NCBI RefSeq assembly: GCF_000820185.1
Contig: NZ_CDCA01000020.1
Location: forward strand, 351,975-415,974
Direction: 5' to 3'
Length of the DNA: 64,000 nt
Origin: Aeromonas tecta
GTDB lineage: Bacteria; Pseudomonadota; Gammaproteobacteria; Enterobacterales; Aeromonadaceae
In this document: one piece after another, positions 1 through 8,849 of the stretch
Layout: the number at the start of each line of letters is the position of its first letter
How positions within the stretch are numbered: position 1 is the stretch's first letter
Notes under the pieces: model-generated
Told to the model about the DNA's origin: nothing
The model's database searches: none
What the model saw: the letters and a program-made list of their open reading frames with translations, nothing else
Position numbers and translations under genes: made by a program

Positions 1-1121
1 CCACCCACATCGGTGCCCTTGAGCAGGCGATCCTTGATGTCGGTGTCGCCCACCGCGGCCAGCAGGGTCGGGAACCAGTCAAGCCCTGAGAACATCTGGG
101 TAGAGATGCTGTCCGGCTTGATATGACCAGGCCAGCGAACCAGCGCCGGAACCCGGAATGCCCCTTCCCAGTTGGAGTTCTTCTCGTTGCGGAACGGCGT
201 GGTGGCCGCATCAGGCCAGGACCACTGGTTCGGACCGTTGTCGGTGGTGTACACGACTATGGTGTTGTCCGCGATCTTCAGGTCGTCCACCGCCTTGAGC
301 AGTTTGCCGACGTCGCCGTCATGCTCGAGCATGCCATCGGCGTACTCGTTGCCCGGCATACCGCTCTGTCCCTGCATGGAGTCACGCACGTGGGTGAAGG
401 CATGCATGCGGGTGGTGTTCATCCAGACGAAGAAGGGTTTCTCCGCCTTGACCTGCTTCTCCATGAAGTTGATGGCGGCCTGAGTGGTGTCATCGTCGAT
501 GGTTTCCATCCGCTTCCTGTTGAGCGGACCGGTATCCTCGATCTTGCCATCGGCGGTGGAGTGGATCACCCCGCGCGGGGTCGCGGCCTTGATGAACTCG
601 GCATCATCTTTTGGCCAGTAGGGGCGCTCTGGCTCCTCTTCCGCATTCAGGTGGTAGAGGTTGCCGAAGAACTCGTCGAAGCCGTGGTTGGTGGGCAGGT
701 ATTCATCCTTGTCCCCCAAGTGGTTCTTGCCGAACTGGCCGGTGGCATAGCCGTGGGACTTCAGTGCCTGGGCTATGGTCACGTCACGGGCCTGCAGGCC
801 GACCGGCACCCCGGGCATACCTACCTTGGAGAGGCCGGTACGCAGTGCGGACTGGCCGGTGATAAAGGTGGAACGACCGGCGGTACAGCTGTTTTCCGCG
901 TAGTAATCGGTGAACAGCACCCCTTCCTTGGCGATGCGGTCGATGTTCGGGGTCTGGTAACCGACCACCCCCTTGCCATAGGCACTGATGTTGGTCTGGC
1001 CGACATCATCGCCGAAGATCACCAATATGTTGGGTTTCTCCGCCGCGGCGGCGGCCGAGGCCGCCAGGGCTGTCACTATGGAAAGTGCCAGCCCGGGCAT
1101 CCACTTTCTTGCAAATGTCAT
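1..1121 (-). CDS. Sulfatase (arylsulfatase family), 3' part beyond the window edge
   Basis: Residues 1-373 are visible; the C-terminus lies outside the window. A signal peptide rich in Ala (about residues 1-27) precedes a sulfatase core beginning EKPNILVIFGDDVG, which carries the metal-binding Asp residues. The sequence CTAGR, with Cys at residue 79, matches the CxAxR/CxPxR motif in which Cys is converted to formylglycine, so a periplasmic sulfate-ester hydrolase is likely. Substrate cannot be told. The start is an ATG preceded by a GGAGAAGT-like ribosome site. The gene follows the HAD phosphatase on the same strand after 108 nt and may be its operon partner. No formylglycine-generating enzyme is visible in this window. 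Confidence 0.85.
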   Translation of the reverse strand, partial: MTFARKWMPGLALSIVTALAASAAAAAEKPNILVIFGDDVGQTNISAYGKGVVGYQTPNIDRIAKEGVLFTDYYAENSCTAGRSTFITGQSALRTGLSKVGMPGVPVGLQARDVTIAQALKSHGYATGQFGKNHLGDKDEYLPTNHGFDEFFGNLYHLNAEEEPERPYWPKDDAEFIKAATPRGVIHSTADGKIEDTGPLNRKRMETIDDDTTQAAINFMEKQVKAEKPFFVWMNTTRMHAFTHVRDSMQGQSGMPGNEYADGMLEHDGDVGKLLKAVDDLKIADNTIVVYTTDNGPNQWSWPDAATTPFRNEKNSNWEGAFRVPALVRWPGHIKPDSISTQMFSGLDWFPTLLAAVGDTDIKDRLLKGTDVG

Positions 1122-1229
1122 AGTTACTTCTCCGTATCACGCTACTGTCCTTGTCCGCGACTACGTACACCGGAAGGCTCATTACAGAGCATCATGCCGG
1201 CGGATCCTGCGGTCCTTCTTCTACCTGGG

Positions 1230-2228
1230 TTACTCGAACGGGTAGACGCGGCGCCACTCTTTCGCCATGTCCACCACGGTCCAGTGACCCCTGCTCGCGG
1301 CATCCAGCGCCTTGTCCAGGCGCCCGATCTTGCTGTTTCTGTCGTAGGCCCACTCACGCTTGCCATCGGTGTGGTGCACCAGGCCGGCGAAGCGCTTGCC
1401 CTCCCCCGCCATGGTCCATTGCAGCATCTGCAGATCGCCATCCGAGTTGCCGAAGGCGAAGATGGGACGACGGCCTATGATGCTGTCGATGCTCTCCGGC
1501 TTACCGGGGCCATCATCGTTGTGCACCAGCACGGGGAGCCGCTGGATGGAGAGCTGACCCTTGTTATCCTCGAAGCGGCTGCCAAAGGTAGTACCGATGA
1601 CCTGCTCAGGCGGTATGCCATAGACCTTTTCGGCGAAGGCGCGCATGAAGGCCACTTCACCACCGGAAACGATATAGGTCTTGAAGCCATGGACGCGCAG
1701 GTAATTGAGCAGCTCCAGCATGGGCTGGAACACCATCTCGGTGAAATGGCGCTGGCTAGTGGGGTGTTTGGCGCTCTCGAGCCAGTGACGGGCATTTTGC
1801 GTGAACTGCTCTGTGCTCATCTTGGTATGGGTGGCGGCCACTATCTGCATCAGGCCCTTCATGCCACTCGCGGCGAGTGCCTTGTGATCCCCTTCCAACG
1901 CCGCCTTGTAAGGCTGCTGCTGTTGCCACTCCGGGTGCTGGGGAGCCATCCGCTTGAGCTCGGACAGGGCGAACAGTATCTGGAAGTAGGCTGGTTGCTC
2001 GCTCCACAGGGTGCCATCATTGTCGAACACGGCGATGCGCTCGGCCGGCGGCACATAATCCTTGCCCCCTTCGGTCGTCACCGCGGTGACGAAGCCCTCG
2101 ATGGCCTGGCGCGATGGCCCCTCATTCCAGGAAGGAAGGGGGTCGGCGGCGCGCGCCAGCAGTGGCAGCGTGAGCAATAGAAAGGCGCACCAGCGCAGCT
2201 GTGACAACATGTGGGTATGACGCATCAT
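1230..2228 (-). CDS. Periplasmic HAD-superfamily phosphatase (phosphoserine phosphatase-like)
   Basis: The 332-residue protein has an N-terminal signal peptide ending near LARAA. HAD motif I is FDNDGTLW (Asp 69 and Asp 71), motif II is VSGG (Ser about 188), motif III is a Lys in GPGKPESI (about 243) and motif IV is GNSDGD (about 260-265). All catalytic residues are present, so it should hydrolyse a phosphomonoester in the periplasm; the substrate is unknown. The ATG overlaps the batD stop as ATGA after an AAGGA ribosome site, which makes it a translationally coupled last member of the bat operon. Met 2 and Met 7 are alternative starts. Confidence 0.8.
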   Translation of the reverse strand: MMRHTHMLSQLRWCAFLLLTLPLLARAADPLPSWNEGPSRQAIEGFVTAVTTEGGKDYVPPAERIAVFDNDGTLWSEQPAYFQILFALSELKRMAPQHPEWQQQQPYKAALEGDHKALAASGMKGLMQIVAATHTKMSTEQFTQNARHWLESAKHPTSQRHFTEMVFQPMLELLNYLRVHGFKTYIVSGGEVAFMRAFAEKVYGIPPEQVIGTTFGSRFEDNKGQLSIQRLPVLVHNDDGPGKPESIDSIIGRRPIFAFGNSDGDLQMLQWTMAGEGKRFAGLVHHTDGKREWAYDRNSKIGRLDKALDAASRGHWTVVDMAKEWRRVYPFE

Positions 2229-3574
2229 GGCTTCCTTGTCTGATTAAGAGGGGCTGGCTGGCCTTGTCCCGGATTCAATGGCTGCAAGCCATGGGGCTGG
2301 CCTGTTTGGCTATGGGGTTCGGCCATGGCCCCGTCGAGCACAGCGACGATCTGGCTGGCGGCATCTTGCCCCGGTGGCTGCTTGCTGGCGCCATAGATAA
2401 GTCTGAAAAAGGCTAGCACAGGCTCTGTGACACTCCCTGTACTTCCTTGAAACAAGGGTGATATTGCCAGCTGCCCCGTGCGCCGCCGCACCCAGAGATA
2501 GAGCCCGCCGAGCTCCATGGGGTGCTGCCTGAGCTGGGTGCGCGCAAGGTGCAAGGCATAGCCAGGAGAATTGAGTCTGGCCAGCCGGCGAGACTCTCGC
2601 CACTGCCGCGCGCGGCGCCACAGCCCGCGCAGTCGGGTGCGTACCAGCCAGACCAGCAGGATGACCAGTGCCGCTGCACTGGCGAGCATCAGCCAATGCC
2701 CGGCCAGGGTGATGCGAGCCTGTTGCCCCAGGGCGTGCAGATCCTTGCTGATAGAGAAGGGCGCCTGATAGCTGCTCGCCTGGGCCGTCAACTCGATGTC
2801 GGAAACCTTCACCACCTGCGATTGACCGCTGTTGGCATCCCACCAGGTCAGCTGGATGGCGGGCAGCCGGTATTGACCCCTTTGCTCGACCACATAGGTC
2901 GCCACGTCTTCGCGCATGCCCCCCGTGGTGGTGCCACGACCATCGTCAAGGGCCTTGACTATCGGGGTCTGCACGTAGCGCTTGAGCCCATCAACCACCG
3001 CAAAGTCCGGCACGGGCAGCAGCATGGCCTGGGCCCCATCGGCCTCGATACGCAGGCGACGGGTTACGCTGTCACCGACGCGCAGGGGCTGGTGGGAGTG
3101 CTGGATCTCCTGGGTGAAGCGCACGGCATTGGCTACCAGCTGAGGGGTCTTGCCCCCATGGGGCAAGGCCTTGGCGTTAAAGCTGAACACCGGGCTGCTG
3201 AGCTTGACTGGACCGCTGGCCTGCCCGGGCTGAAGCTGGAAGCTCAGGGCCGGGATCTCGAAGCGCTGGGCGACCTGTGGGGTGATGCGATAGGTGAAGC
3301 GCATGCCGAAGAAGGTCTTGCCATCGAGCTGCAAGGTGAGGTGACTGGCCTCGCTGCTGGGAGGGGCGACCACGGCCCCGGCCAGGCTCAGGGGGGGCAG
3401 CACGGGGGCCGCAGTGAACCAGGTATCCACCAGCAGATCCACCTCGAGTCGCAGGGTGCCGCCCACACTCACCCCATCGGCAGGCACCAGCCGGCTCTGG
3501 ATGCGCACATCCGGCTCGGCGGCCAGCACCGGCAGGGAGAGGCAGAGCCACAGGATGGTGAGCAGGATCCTCAT
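2225..3574 (-). CDS. batD: BatD-like protein (oxygen-tolerance family)
   Basis: The 449-residue protein begins with a signal peptide (MRILLTILWLCLSLPVLA), followed by a mainly beta extracytoplasmic region. One transmembrane helix lies near residues 295-315 (LMLASAAALVILLVWLV), and a basic, Arg-rich cytoplasmic tail follows. This architecture and its position directly after the BatA/BatB VWA proteins match the BatD family. Bat operons were first linked to aerotolerance in Bacteroides; in proteobacteria the role is not well defined. The start codon overlaps the preceding stop (ATGA), so translation is probably coupled. Identification rests on architecture and context rather than on catalytic motifs. 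Confidence 0.75.
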   Translation of the reverse strand: MRILLTILWLCLSLPVLAAEPDVRIQSRLVPADGVSVGGTLRLEVDLLVDTWFTAAPVLPPLSLAGAVVAPPSSEASHLTLQLDGKTFFGMRFTYRITPQVAQRFEIPALSFQLQPGQASGPVKLSSPVFSFNAKALPHGGKTPQLVANAVRFTQEIQHSHQPLRVGDSVTRRLRIEADGAQAMLLPVPDFAVVDGLKRYVQTPIVKALDDGRGTTTGGMREDVATYVVEQRGQYRLPAIQLTWWDANSGQSQVVKVSDIELTAQASSYQAPFSISKDLHALGQQARITLAGHWLMLASAAALVILLVWLVRTRLRGLWRRARQWRESRRLARLNSPGYALHLARTQLRQHPMELGGLYLWVRRRTGQLAISPLFQGSTGSVTEPVLAFFRLIYGASKQPPGQDAASQIVAVLDGAMAEPHSQTGQPHGLQPLNPGQGQPAPLNQTRKP

Positions 3575-5169
3575 GGCGATGGCTCCTGAGTGGGTGGGCT
3601 GGTGGCATCCTGCAACAGGAACTTGCGTTTGAGGAACTGGGCCGGCGAGGTGTTGAGGTTATTGAGCCAGAGCTCATCCGAGCTGGCTTGCGGTGTCTGC
3701 TGCTGTTCTACCTTGCCGCCCTTGGAGGAGGTGTTGTCCTCCACTGTTTTATCGGCCTTCTCATCCGGGGTGCCCGCCTCTTGCTGGGCCTCGTGATCCT
3801 TTAGCAGCGCCTGGGCCAGCGCCAGGTTGGCGCTCGCCTCGGGGAACTTGGGCTGCTTCTTGAGAGCCTGCTGGTAGGCCAGGATCGCCTCCGGGAACTT
3901 GAACCGTTTCACATAGCTGTTGCCGAGGTAGAAATAGGCATTGGCCGTGTCCAGCCGCGCCAGGCTGGCCTCGGCGAGATCGTAATCGGCGGCCAGATAG
4001 GCCGAGACTCCTTTCCAGTAAGGATCGCTGAAGTGAGCCGCCGCCGCTGGGTAGTGGCCATGCTCGAAGGCCCAGCGCCCCTGCTGCGCCTGAGTAAAGA
4101 AGGCATCGACAAATGGATTGGCCTGCACCCGCGTCGGGGTTGCGGTCAGCAGCAGCGCCAGCAAGACGCCCCCCAGCCAGTGCACCTGCCAGCCCCGCCG
4201 CACGCAGCACAGGGCCAGCAACGCCAAGGGCCAGCACAGCCAGTAACCGGCATCTTTCCAGTGAAGCTGCTGATCGCTGCCTTGCGCCGCCTGGAAATGT
4301 TGCTGGGCGTGGAGCTCAATCCAGTCGAGATCGTCATCATTCAGGGTGAGGCTGCCGAGGGGGGCATCGGCGGCCTTGGCCAGCCCCTTGAGCCCCGCCT
4401 CATCGAAGCTGCCCACGACCGGGCGGCCATCCGGGCCAATCAGGGGCTGCCCCTTGGCATCGCGGATCAGGGTGCCGTCCTGGCTACCCACTGCCAACAC
4501 CAGCACCTGTAGCTGGTTGCCTCTTAGACGTTTGTCGATGGCGTCAAACTGGCTAGGGTCGGCACCATCGGTCAGCAGCACCAGGGTGCCGGGTGACTGC
4601 TCGGCCGCCAACAGCTTGTGGGCTTCATCGATGACGCCGAGCACATCCTTGCCGGGGCGCGGCATCAGATCCGTGGCCAGCACCTGGACGAAGGAGTCGA
4701 GCAAGGCCGGATCCTCGGTCGCGGGCAACACCAGGTGCGCGCTGCCCGCATAGGCGATGAGGGCCGTCTTGGTGCCGGCCCGGCGCAAGATGAGATCGTG
4801 CAACTTGTGGCGAATGGCGGCGAGCCGGGTGGGCGGCACGTCGTCGGCATCCATGGAAGAGGAGAGATCCACCGCCAGGATCAGGGGGGCCCGGTTATCG
4901 AGAAAAGAGGGCGTATCCTGCTGCCAAGTTGGGCCTGCAGCAGCCAAAGCCCCAAAAATCAGCAGGACGGACAGCAGATGTATCGGATGCAGGCTGCGCT
5001 CATGGGTGGGGGTGATGACCAGAGAGGCCATCAGATGGGGCGCTATGCTGTCGCCGAGCTGGCGTATCAAGTCATGGCGGCGCAGCCAGAGCAGGGGTAA
5101 CAGGGCCCCCGGCAGGATCAGCAACAACCAGAGGGGGCGCAGGAAGTGGAAGGCTGCCAGATCGATCAT
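3571..5169 (-). CDS. batB: BatB-BatC fusion: VWA domain plus TPR membrane protein
   Basis: I chose the ATG at 5169 (MIDLAAFHFLRPLW), which overlaps the batA stop as ATGA; the longer frame upstream has no ribosome site. The 532-residue protein has two N-terminal hydrophobic helices, then a von Willebrand A domain with an intact MIDAS DLSSSMD and a DGADP loop. A central transmembrane pair (LALLALCC, LLALLLTATP) follows, and TPR repeats occupy about residues 360-450 (GRWAFEHGHYPAAAAHF; ANAYFYLGNSYVKRFKFPEA). The tail is polar and Gln/Lys-rich. In other bacteria BatB (VWA) and BatC (TPR) are often separate proteins, so this is a fused version. It should work at the membrane with BatA and BatD. 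Confidence 0.8.
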   Translation of the reverse strand: MIDLAAFHFLRPLWLLLILPGALLPLLWLRRHDLIRQLGDSIAPHLMASLVITPTHERSLHPIHLLSVLLIFGALAAAGPTWQQDTPSFLDNRAPLILAVDLSSSMDADDVPPTRLAAIRHKLHDLILRRAGTKTALIAYAGSAHLVLPATEDPALLDSFVQVLATDLMPRPGKDVLGVIDEAHKLLAAEQSPGTLVLLTDGADPSQFDAIDKRLRGNQLQVLVLAVGSQDGTLIRDAKGQPLIGPDGRPVVGSFDEAGLKGLAKAADAPLGSLTLNDDDLDWIELHAQQHFQAAQGSDQQLHWKDAGYWLCWPLALLALCCVRRGWQVHWLGGVLLALLLTATPTRVQANPFVDAFFTQAQQGRWAFEHGHYPAAAAHFSDPYWKGVSAYLAADYDLAEASLARLDTANAYFYLGNSYVKRFKFPEAILAYQQALKKQPKFPEASANLALAQALLKDHEAQQEAGTPDEKADKTVEDNTSSKGGKVEQQQTPQASSDELWLNNLNTSPAQFLKRKFLLQDATSPPTQEPSP

Positions 5170-6158
5170 GAAGGCCCCTCCCCGGCTCTGGGCATGGGAG
5201 TGCGTCTGCCCAGCAGGGCGGCGGTCAGGTGACAGATCAATAGCAGCAGCAGGCCAGCCCCGAGCGGCCACCAGAACAGATCCCGTTTGGGCTGATGGCT
5301 GAGGGTCTTCACCTTGTGGGGGGTCAGCTTGTCCAGGGTGTCGTAGACGGCTTGCAGCGCCTGGCGGTCATCGGCCCTGAAGAAACGCCCGCCAGTGGTG
5401 CTGGCGATCTTCATCAGCACCTGCAGGTCGACCTTGGCCTCGCCGCTGGCCGCAGGATCGCCGATACCGATGGTGTGCACCTTGATCCCTCTGTCATGGG
5501 CCAGCTGGGCGGCATGTTCCGGGGTGATGGCGCTGCCGGTGTCGTTGCCGTCGGTCAGCAGGATCAGCACCTTGTCTCGCTCCTCGGTCTTTGCCAGCAG
5601 CTTGATGGCCAGGCCGATGGCATCCCCGAGCGCCGTATTGGGCCCCGCCATGCCGATACCGACCTCATCGAGCAGCAGCTGCAGGCTGGCGTGATCCAGG
5701 GTCAGCGGGGCCTGGGGATAGGCACCAGTGCCGAAGACAATCAGGCCGAGCCGATCATCCTTGCGCTGCTTGATAAAGTCGTGCACCGCCTCCTTCACCG
5801 CACTCAGCCGATCCGTCTGTTGTCCGTCCGGGTTGGTGTAATCCCGGGTCTCCATGGATTGGGAGATATCGATGGCCAGCATGATGTCGCGGGTGGGGGT
5901 GTCGTGGCGAATGGGCTGCTCGACCAGCACCGGACGGGCGCAGGCCGTCACCAGCAAGCACCAGACCAGCAGATTGAGAATGAGCTGCCAACGCCCACCA
6001 CTCAGGCTGCGGGGGGCCAGCCCCAGAGCCTGATCCATGGCGGCGAAGAAGGGCACCCGCAAGGCGCTGCGGGCGGCGCGATATTCGGGCAGGTAGCGAT
6101 AGGCCAGCCAGGGCAGCGGCAACAGGAGCAGCGCCCAGGGCGCATCAAACTGCCACAT
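5166..6158 (-). CDS. batA: BatA-like VWA domain membrane protein
   Basis: The 330-residue protein starts MWQFDAPWALLLLPLPWL, with two N-terminal membrane helices, a VWA domain and a C-terminal helix (LFWWPLGAGLLLLLICHL). The MIDAS motif DISQSME and the LTDGND loop are intact, so metal-dependent protein binding is expected. The order helix-VWA-helix is typical of BatA. The gene overlaps the DUF4381 gene upstream by 14 nt and batB downstream by 4 nt, so the three are probably translated in a coupled way. Confidence 0.82.
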   Translation of the reverse strand: MWQFDAPWALLLLPLPWLAYRYLPEYRAARSALRVPFFAAMDQALGLAPRSLSGGRWQLILNLLVWCLLVTACARPVLVEQPIRHDTPTRDIMLAIDISQSMETRDYTNPDGQQTDRLSAVKEAVHDFIKQRKDDRLGLIVFGTGAYPQAPLTLDHASLQLLLDEVGIGMAGPNTALGDAIGLAIKLLAKTEERDKVLILLTDGNDTGSAITPEHAAQLAHDRGIKVHTIGIGDPAASGEAKVDLQVLMKIASTTGGRFFRADDRQALQAVYDTLDKLTPHKVKTLSHQPKRDLFWWPLGAGLLLLLICHLTAALLGRRTPMPRAGEGPS

Positions 6159-6648
6159 GGTGCTCTCCTATCCAGCGCCGGCTGAGACTGAGCAGCCCAT
6201 CGACGCGATTGCCCGGCATGTTCAGTACCTGCTCGGATGGCGCGTAGGCGAGGATGAATAGATCGTCGGCAAATTCGGCGGGCAGCGGGAAAGGGGCGCT
6301 CTTGGCCATAAAGCCCTGCCAGGCTTCATTACCGAGCTTGGCTGCCGCAGCGCCACCCGGCATGGAGAGGGCGACGCGTTTGAGCAACACCGGGAGCTCG
6401 CGCAGGGCCGCGAGCCTGGCGCCATCGTCGCCAAGGGAATCTTGCAGCACATCGAGTCGGGCCAGCGCCTCCCGACGATAGCGGTCACGGCGCCACTGCC
6501 ACCAGCGCCGCCCCCCCCACAGCAGGAGCAAGAGCAGCGCAATGAGCAGCAGCACTGCCCAGCCCCAGGTCTGGGGCAGATAGCTGACGGGGGGCGTGGG
6601 GATGGCCAGCTCCTTGAGCTGATCGATGGCGGGCACCTTGGCCGTCAT
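6145..6648 (-). CDS. DUF4381 family membrane protein of the bat operon
   Basis: The 167-residue protein has one strong transmembrane helix near residues 30-46 (WGWAVLLLIALLLLLLW) followed by a highly basic stretch and a helical cytoplasmic domain. Its length, its topology and its place between DUF58 and BatA fit the DUF4381 family, which is found almost only in these operons. It has no recognisable enzyme motif. It overlaps the DUF58 gene by 4 nt (ATGA) and batA by 14 nt. Its biochemical role is unknown; it is presumably a small membrane partner of the VWA proteins. Confidence 0.75.
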   Translation of the reverse strand: MTAKVPAIDQLKELAIPTPPVSYLPQTWGWAVLLLIALLLLLLWGGRRWWQWRRDRYRREALARLDVLQDSLGDDGARLAALRELPVLLKRVALSMPGGAAAAKLGNEAWQGFMAKSAPFPLPAEFADDLFILAYAPSEQVLNMPGNRVDGLLSLSRRWIGEHHVAV

Positions 6649-7601
6649 CCGGCCCTCCTCGTCAAGCGGCCAAGTTCCAGGCGCAGTTGGCCGATGACCT
6701 CCTCGCCGGTGCTGACCATCATCAGCGGCACCTGGCTGCGGCGCAGCAGCTCGGCGACATCCCGCAGCCGCCCGGCGAGAAACTCCCCGAGTGGCTGCTG
6801 TACCTGCTTGCTGCCCACTTGCAGCTCCCGCTGCACCGTGCCCTGCGTGATGGTGATCCTGCCCTTGTCGGGCAGTTGCAGGGCGATGGGGTCATAGACC
6901 TGCATGGCGATGACATCGTTATGGGCGCTGAGCTGGCGCAGCAGTTGCAGCGTCTTCGCCCCGGCGCCGGCAAAGTCGCTGATGATGCAGATGAGGTGGT
7001 CGTGACCGGCGGTGGCGAGGCAGTGGCGCAACACTGTATCGAGTTGATTCTGTTGTTCGGTTTCCGGCCGGCTGGCGTGCAGCTCGTGGTTCGCCCGGAT
7101 CACGGCCGCGCACAGGGCCTCGATACGGGCGCGACTGCGCTGGGGGCGAATGTGCTCGATCTTGTCGTCGCCAAACACCATGCCGCCGACTCGGTCACCG
7201 GCGTGGAAGGCTATCCAGGCCGAGAGGGAAGCCAGCTCGGCCGCCGTCACCGACTTGAAGCTGCGGCGGGAGCCGAAATACATGCTCATGCGCTGATCCA
7301 CCAGCAGCAGGGTCGGGCGATCCCGCTCCTCGGTGAAGGTGCGCACGAAGGGTTTGCCATAACGCAGGGTGGCGCGGGCGTCGAGGTGGCGCAGATCATC
7401 CCCTGGGGTGTAGTTGCGCAGCTCATCGAAACTCAGGCCGCGGCCCCGCAGGCGGGAGGCGTGCGCCCCTGAGAGGATGCTGGACAGGGGTTGGCGAGAG
7501 AGAAAACTGAGCCCGCGACTGCGCTGCTCCAGCGCCATCAGCTGGGCGAGGGAGGCATACACGAAGCCATCCGGGGCGGCGAGACGCGTCTCTGTGGTCA
7601 T
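6645..7601 (-). CDS. DUF58 domain protein (VWA-like) of the MoxR/Bat operon
   Basis: The 318-residue soluble protein carries the DUF58 signature region (FDELRNYTPGDDLRHLDARATLRYGKP; about residues 60-85) followed by a VWA-like segment (PTLLLVDQRMSMYFG). No membrane helices are visible, which fits a cytoplasmic partner of the MoxR ATPase. MoxR-DUF58 pairs are thought to act as chaperone-like systems that help mature or activate membrane or periplasmic complexes. The gene starts 8 nt after the moxR stop and its end overlaps the next gene by 4 nt. Confidence 0.82.
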   Translation of the reverse strand: MTTETRLAAPDGFVYASLAQLMALEQRSRGLSFLSRQPLSSILSGAHASRLRGRGLSFDELRNYTPGDDLRHLDARATLRYGKPFVRTFTEERDRPTLLLVDQRMSMYFGSRRSFKSVTAAELASLSAWIAFHAGDRVGGMVFGDDKIEHIRPQRSRARIEALCAAVIRANHELHASRPETEQQNQLDTVLRHCLATAGHDHLICIISDFAGAGAKTLQLLRQLSAHNDVIAMQVYDPIALQLPDKGRITITQGTVQRELQVGSKQVQQPLGEFLAGRLRDVAELLRRSQVPLMMVSTGEEVIGQLRLELGRLTRRAG

Positions 7602-7609
7602 GACGCCGC

Positions 7610-8587
7610 CTAGGCCGGGATGGCGACGTGGTCGAGCAGGCGATTTATGACGTCGTCCGCGCTCACCCCGTCGGCAACGGCGTCATAGGAGAGTTGCAGT
7701 CGATGGCGCAGCACCGGGTGCACCACGGCGCGCACATGATCCGGCGTGACGAAGTCGTCACCGGCCAGCCAGGCTTGCGCTCGTGCCACCCGATCCAGGC
7801 TGATACCGCCGCGCGGGCTGGCACCGATGGCGATCCAGCGGGCAAGATCGGCGTCGTAATCGGCCGGGTGACGAGTGGCATTGATGAGGGCCATCAGATA
7901 GTTGTCGATGGCCTCGGAGACATAGATGGCGGCCACCTCGCGCCTGGCCGCGAAGATCACCTCCTGGGGCAGATGATCCGGCTGTTGCTGCTCACCGGCC
8001 TGCTGTTGCTGATCCTCGCCCCGAATAAGGCGCAGGATGCGGATCTCGTCCTCCACCTTGGGATAATCCAGGTGCAGCTTCATCAGGAAGCGATCCATCT
8101 GGGCTTCCGGCAGGGGGTAGGTACCCTCCTGCTCGATGGGGTTCTGGGTCGCCAGCACCATGAACAGGGAAGACATGGGATAACTCTGGCCCGCCACCGT
8201 GATCTGGCGCTCCTCCATGGCTTCCAGCAAGGCGGCCTGCACCTTGGCCGGGGCGCGGTTGATCTCGTCGGCCAGGATGACGTTGCCAAACAGCGGGCCC
8301 TGCTGGAACTTGATCTGGCTGCCGGTAGGGGTCTGCTGCAGGATCTCGCCGCCCGTGATGTCCGAGGGCAGGAGATCCGGCGTGAACTGGATGCGGCTCA
8401 TCTTGGCGTCGAGGTGAACAGCCAGCGCCTTGACGGTGCGGGTTTTGGCGAGCCCGGGAAGACTCTCCAGCAAGACATGGCCATTGGCCAGCAATCCCAG
8501 CAGCACGTGGCGAATGGTATCGGTCTGGCCAAATACCATGGCGGCGACGTTCGCCTCCAACTGGGTGATCTGTTCGCGTATCGTCAC
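7610..8587 (-). CDS. moxR: MoxR-family AAA+ ATPase
   Basis: The start is placed at the GTG at 8587 because it follows an AAGGA ribosome site at good spacing; an in-frame ATG 39 nt upstream lacks one. The 325-residue product has the AAA_3 features of MoxR proteins: a degenerate Walker A (LESLPGLAKTRTVKAL), Walker B (VILADEINRAP), the ATQNPIEQEGTYPLPEAQMDRF sensor region (given here only as a landmark near residues 130-150) and a C-terminal lid. As first gene of the operon it probably powers the action of the DUF58 and VWA proteins encoded downstream. Confidence 0.85.
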   Translation of the reverse strand: MTIREQITQLEANVAAMVFGQTDTIRHVLLGLLANGHVLLESLPGLAKTRTVKALAVHLDAKMSRIQFTPDLLPSDITGGEILQQTPTGSQIKFQQGPLFGNVILADEINRAPAKVQAALLEAMEERQITVAGQSYPMSSLFMVLATQNPIEQEGTYPLPEAQMDRFLMKLHLDYPKVEDEIRILRLIRGEDQQQQAGEQQQPDHLPQEVIFAARREVAAIYVSEAIDNYLMALINATRHPADYDADLARWIAIGASPRGGISLDRVARAQAWLAGDDFVTPDHVRAVVHPVLRHRLQLSYDAVADGVSADDVINRLLDHVAIPA

Positions 8588-8710
8588 AATTCCATTCCTT
8601 GGCAAGGTGAGTCGAATGAGGGTCATAAGCCGGGCATCGCAACAGGCGATACCCCCATGACTGTCTCCCTCAAGATGATAGGCGTCGATGATTTGATGTA
8701 TGAAGATTAC

Positions 8711-8739
8711 ACAATATGGTTGTTTCCAAGCGATGACAA
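8711..8739 (-). promoter_or_regulatory. Predicted sigma-70 promoter of the moxR-bat operon
   Basis: On the minus strand, a -35 box TTGTCA (8734-8739) and a -10 box TATTGT (8711-8716) are separated by exactly 17 nt. They lie about 120 nt upstream of the moxR GTG, in an AT-rich stretch that stands out from its surroundings. Prediction from sequence only. Confidence 0.45.
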
Positions 8740-8805
8740 TAGACCCATTTGATTTCTTTTTTCCTTATATATGATGCATCTAGGACGCATTGTTGGTCGT
8801 CATTC

Positions 8806-8840
8806 GGGTCACAACAGGGGGCCATCCCCTGCTGTGACCC
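8806..8840. terminator. Strong inverted repeat downstream of the octaheme cytochrome gene
   Basis: Two 15-nt arms (GGGTCACAACAGGGG and CCCCTGCTGTGACCC) pair with one mismatch around a short loop. The hairpin lies just past the 3' end of the cytochrome gene, where a terminator is expected. There is no T-run on either strand, so it could instead stabilise the mRNA 3' end. Confidence 0.45.
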
Positions 8841-8849
8841 TTGGTGCAC

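Noticed and set aside
123..2180. Plus-strand ORF of 685 codons opposite the sulfatase and HAD genes
   Set aside because: It is the GC-rich antisense frame of two well-supported minus-strand genes and has no domain or ribosome site.
5170..5271. Longer N-terminus for BatB
   Set aside because: It would overlap batA widely and lacks a ribosome site; the ATGA overlap at 5169 fits better.
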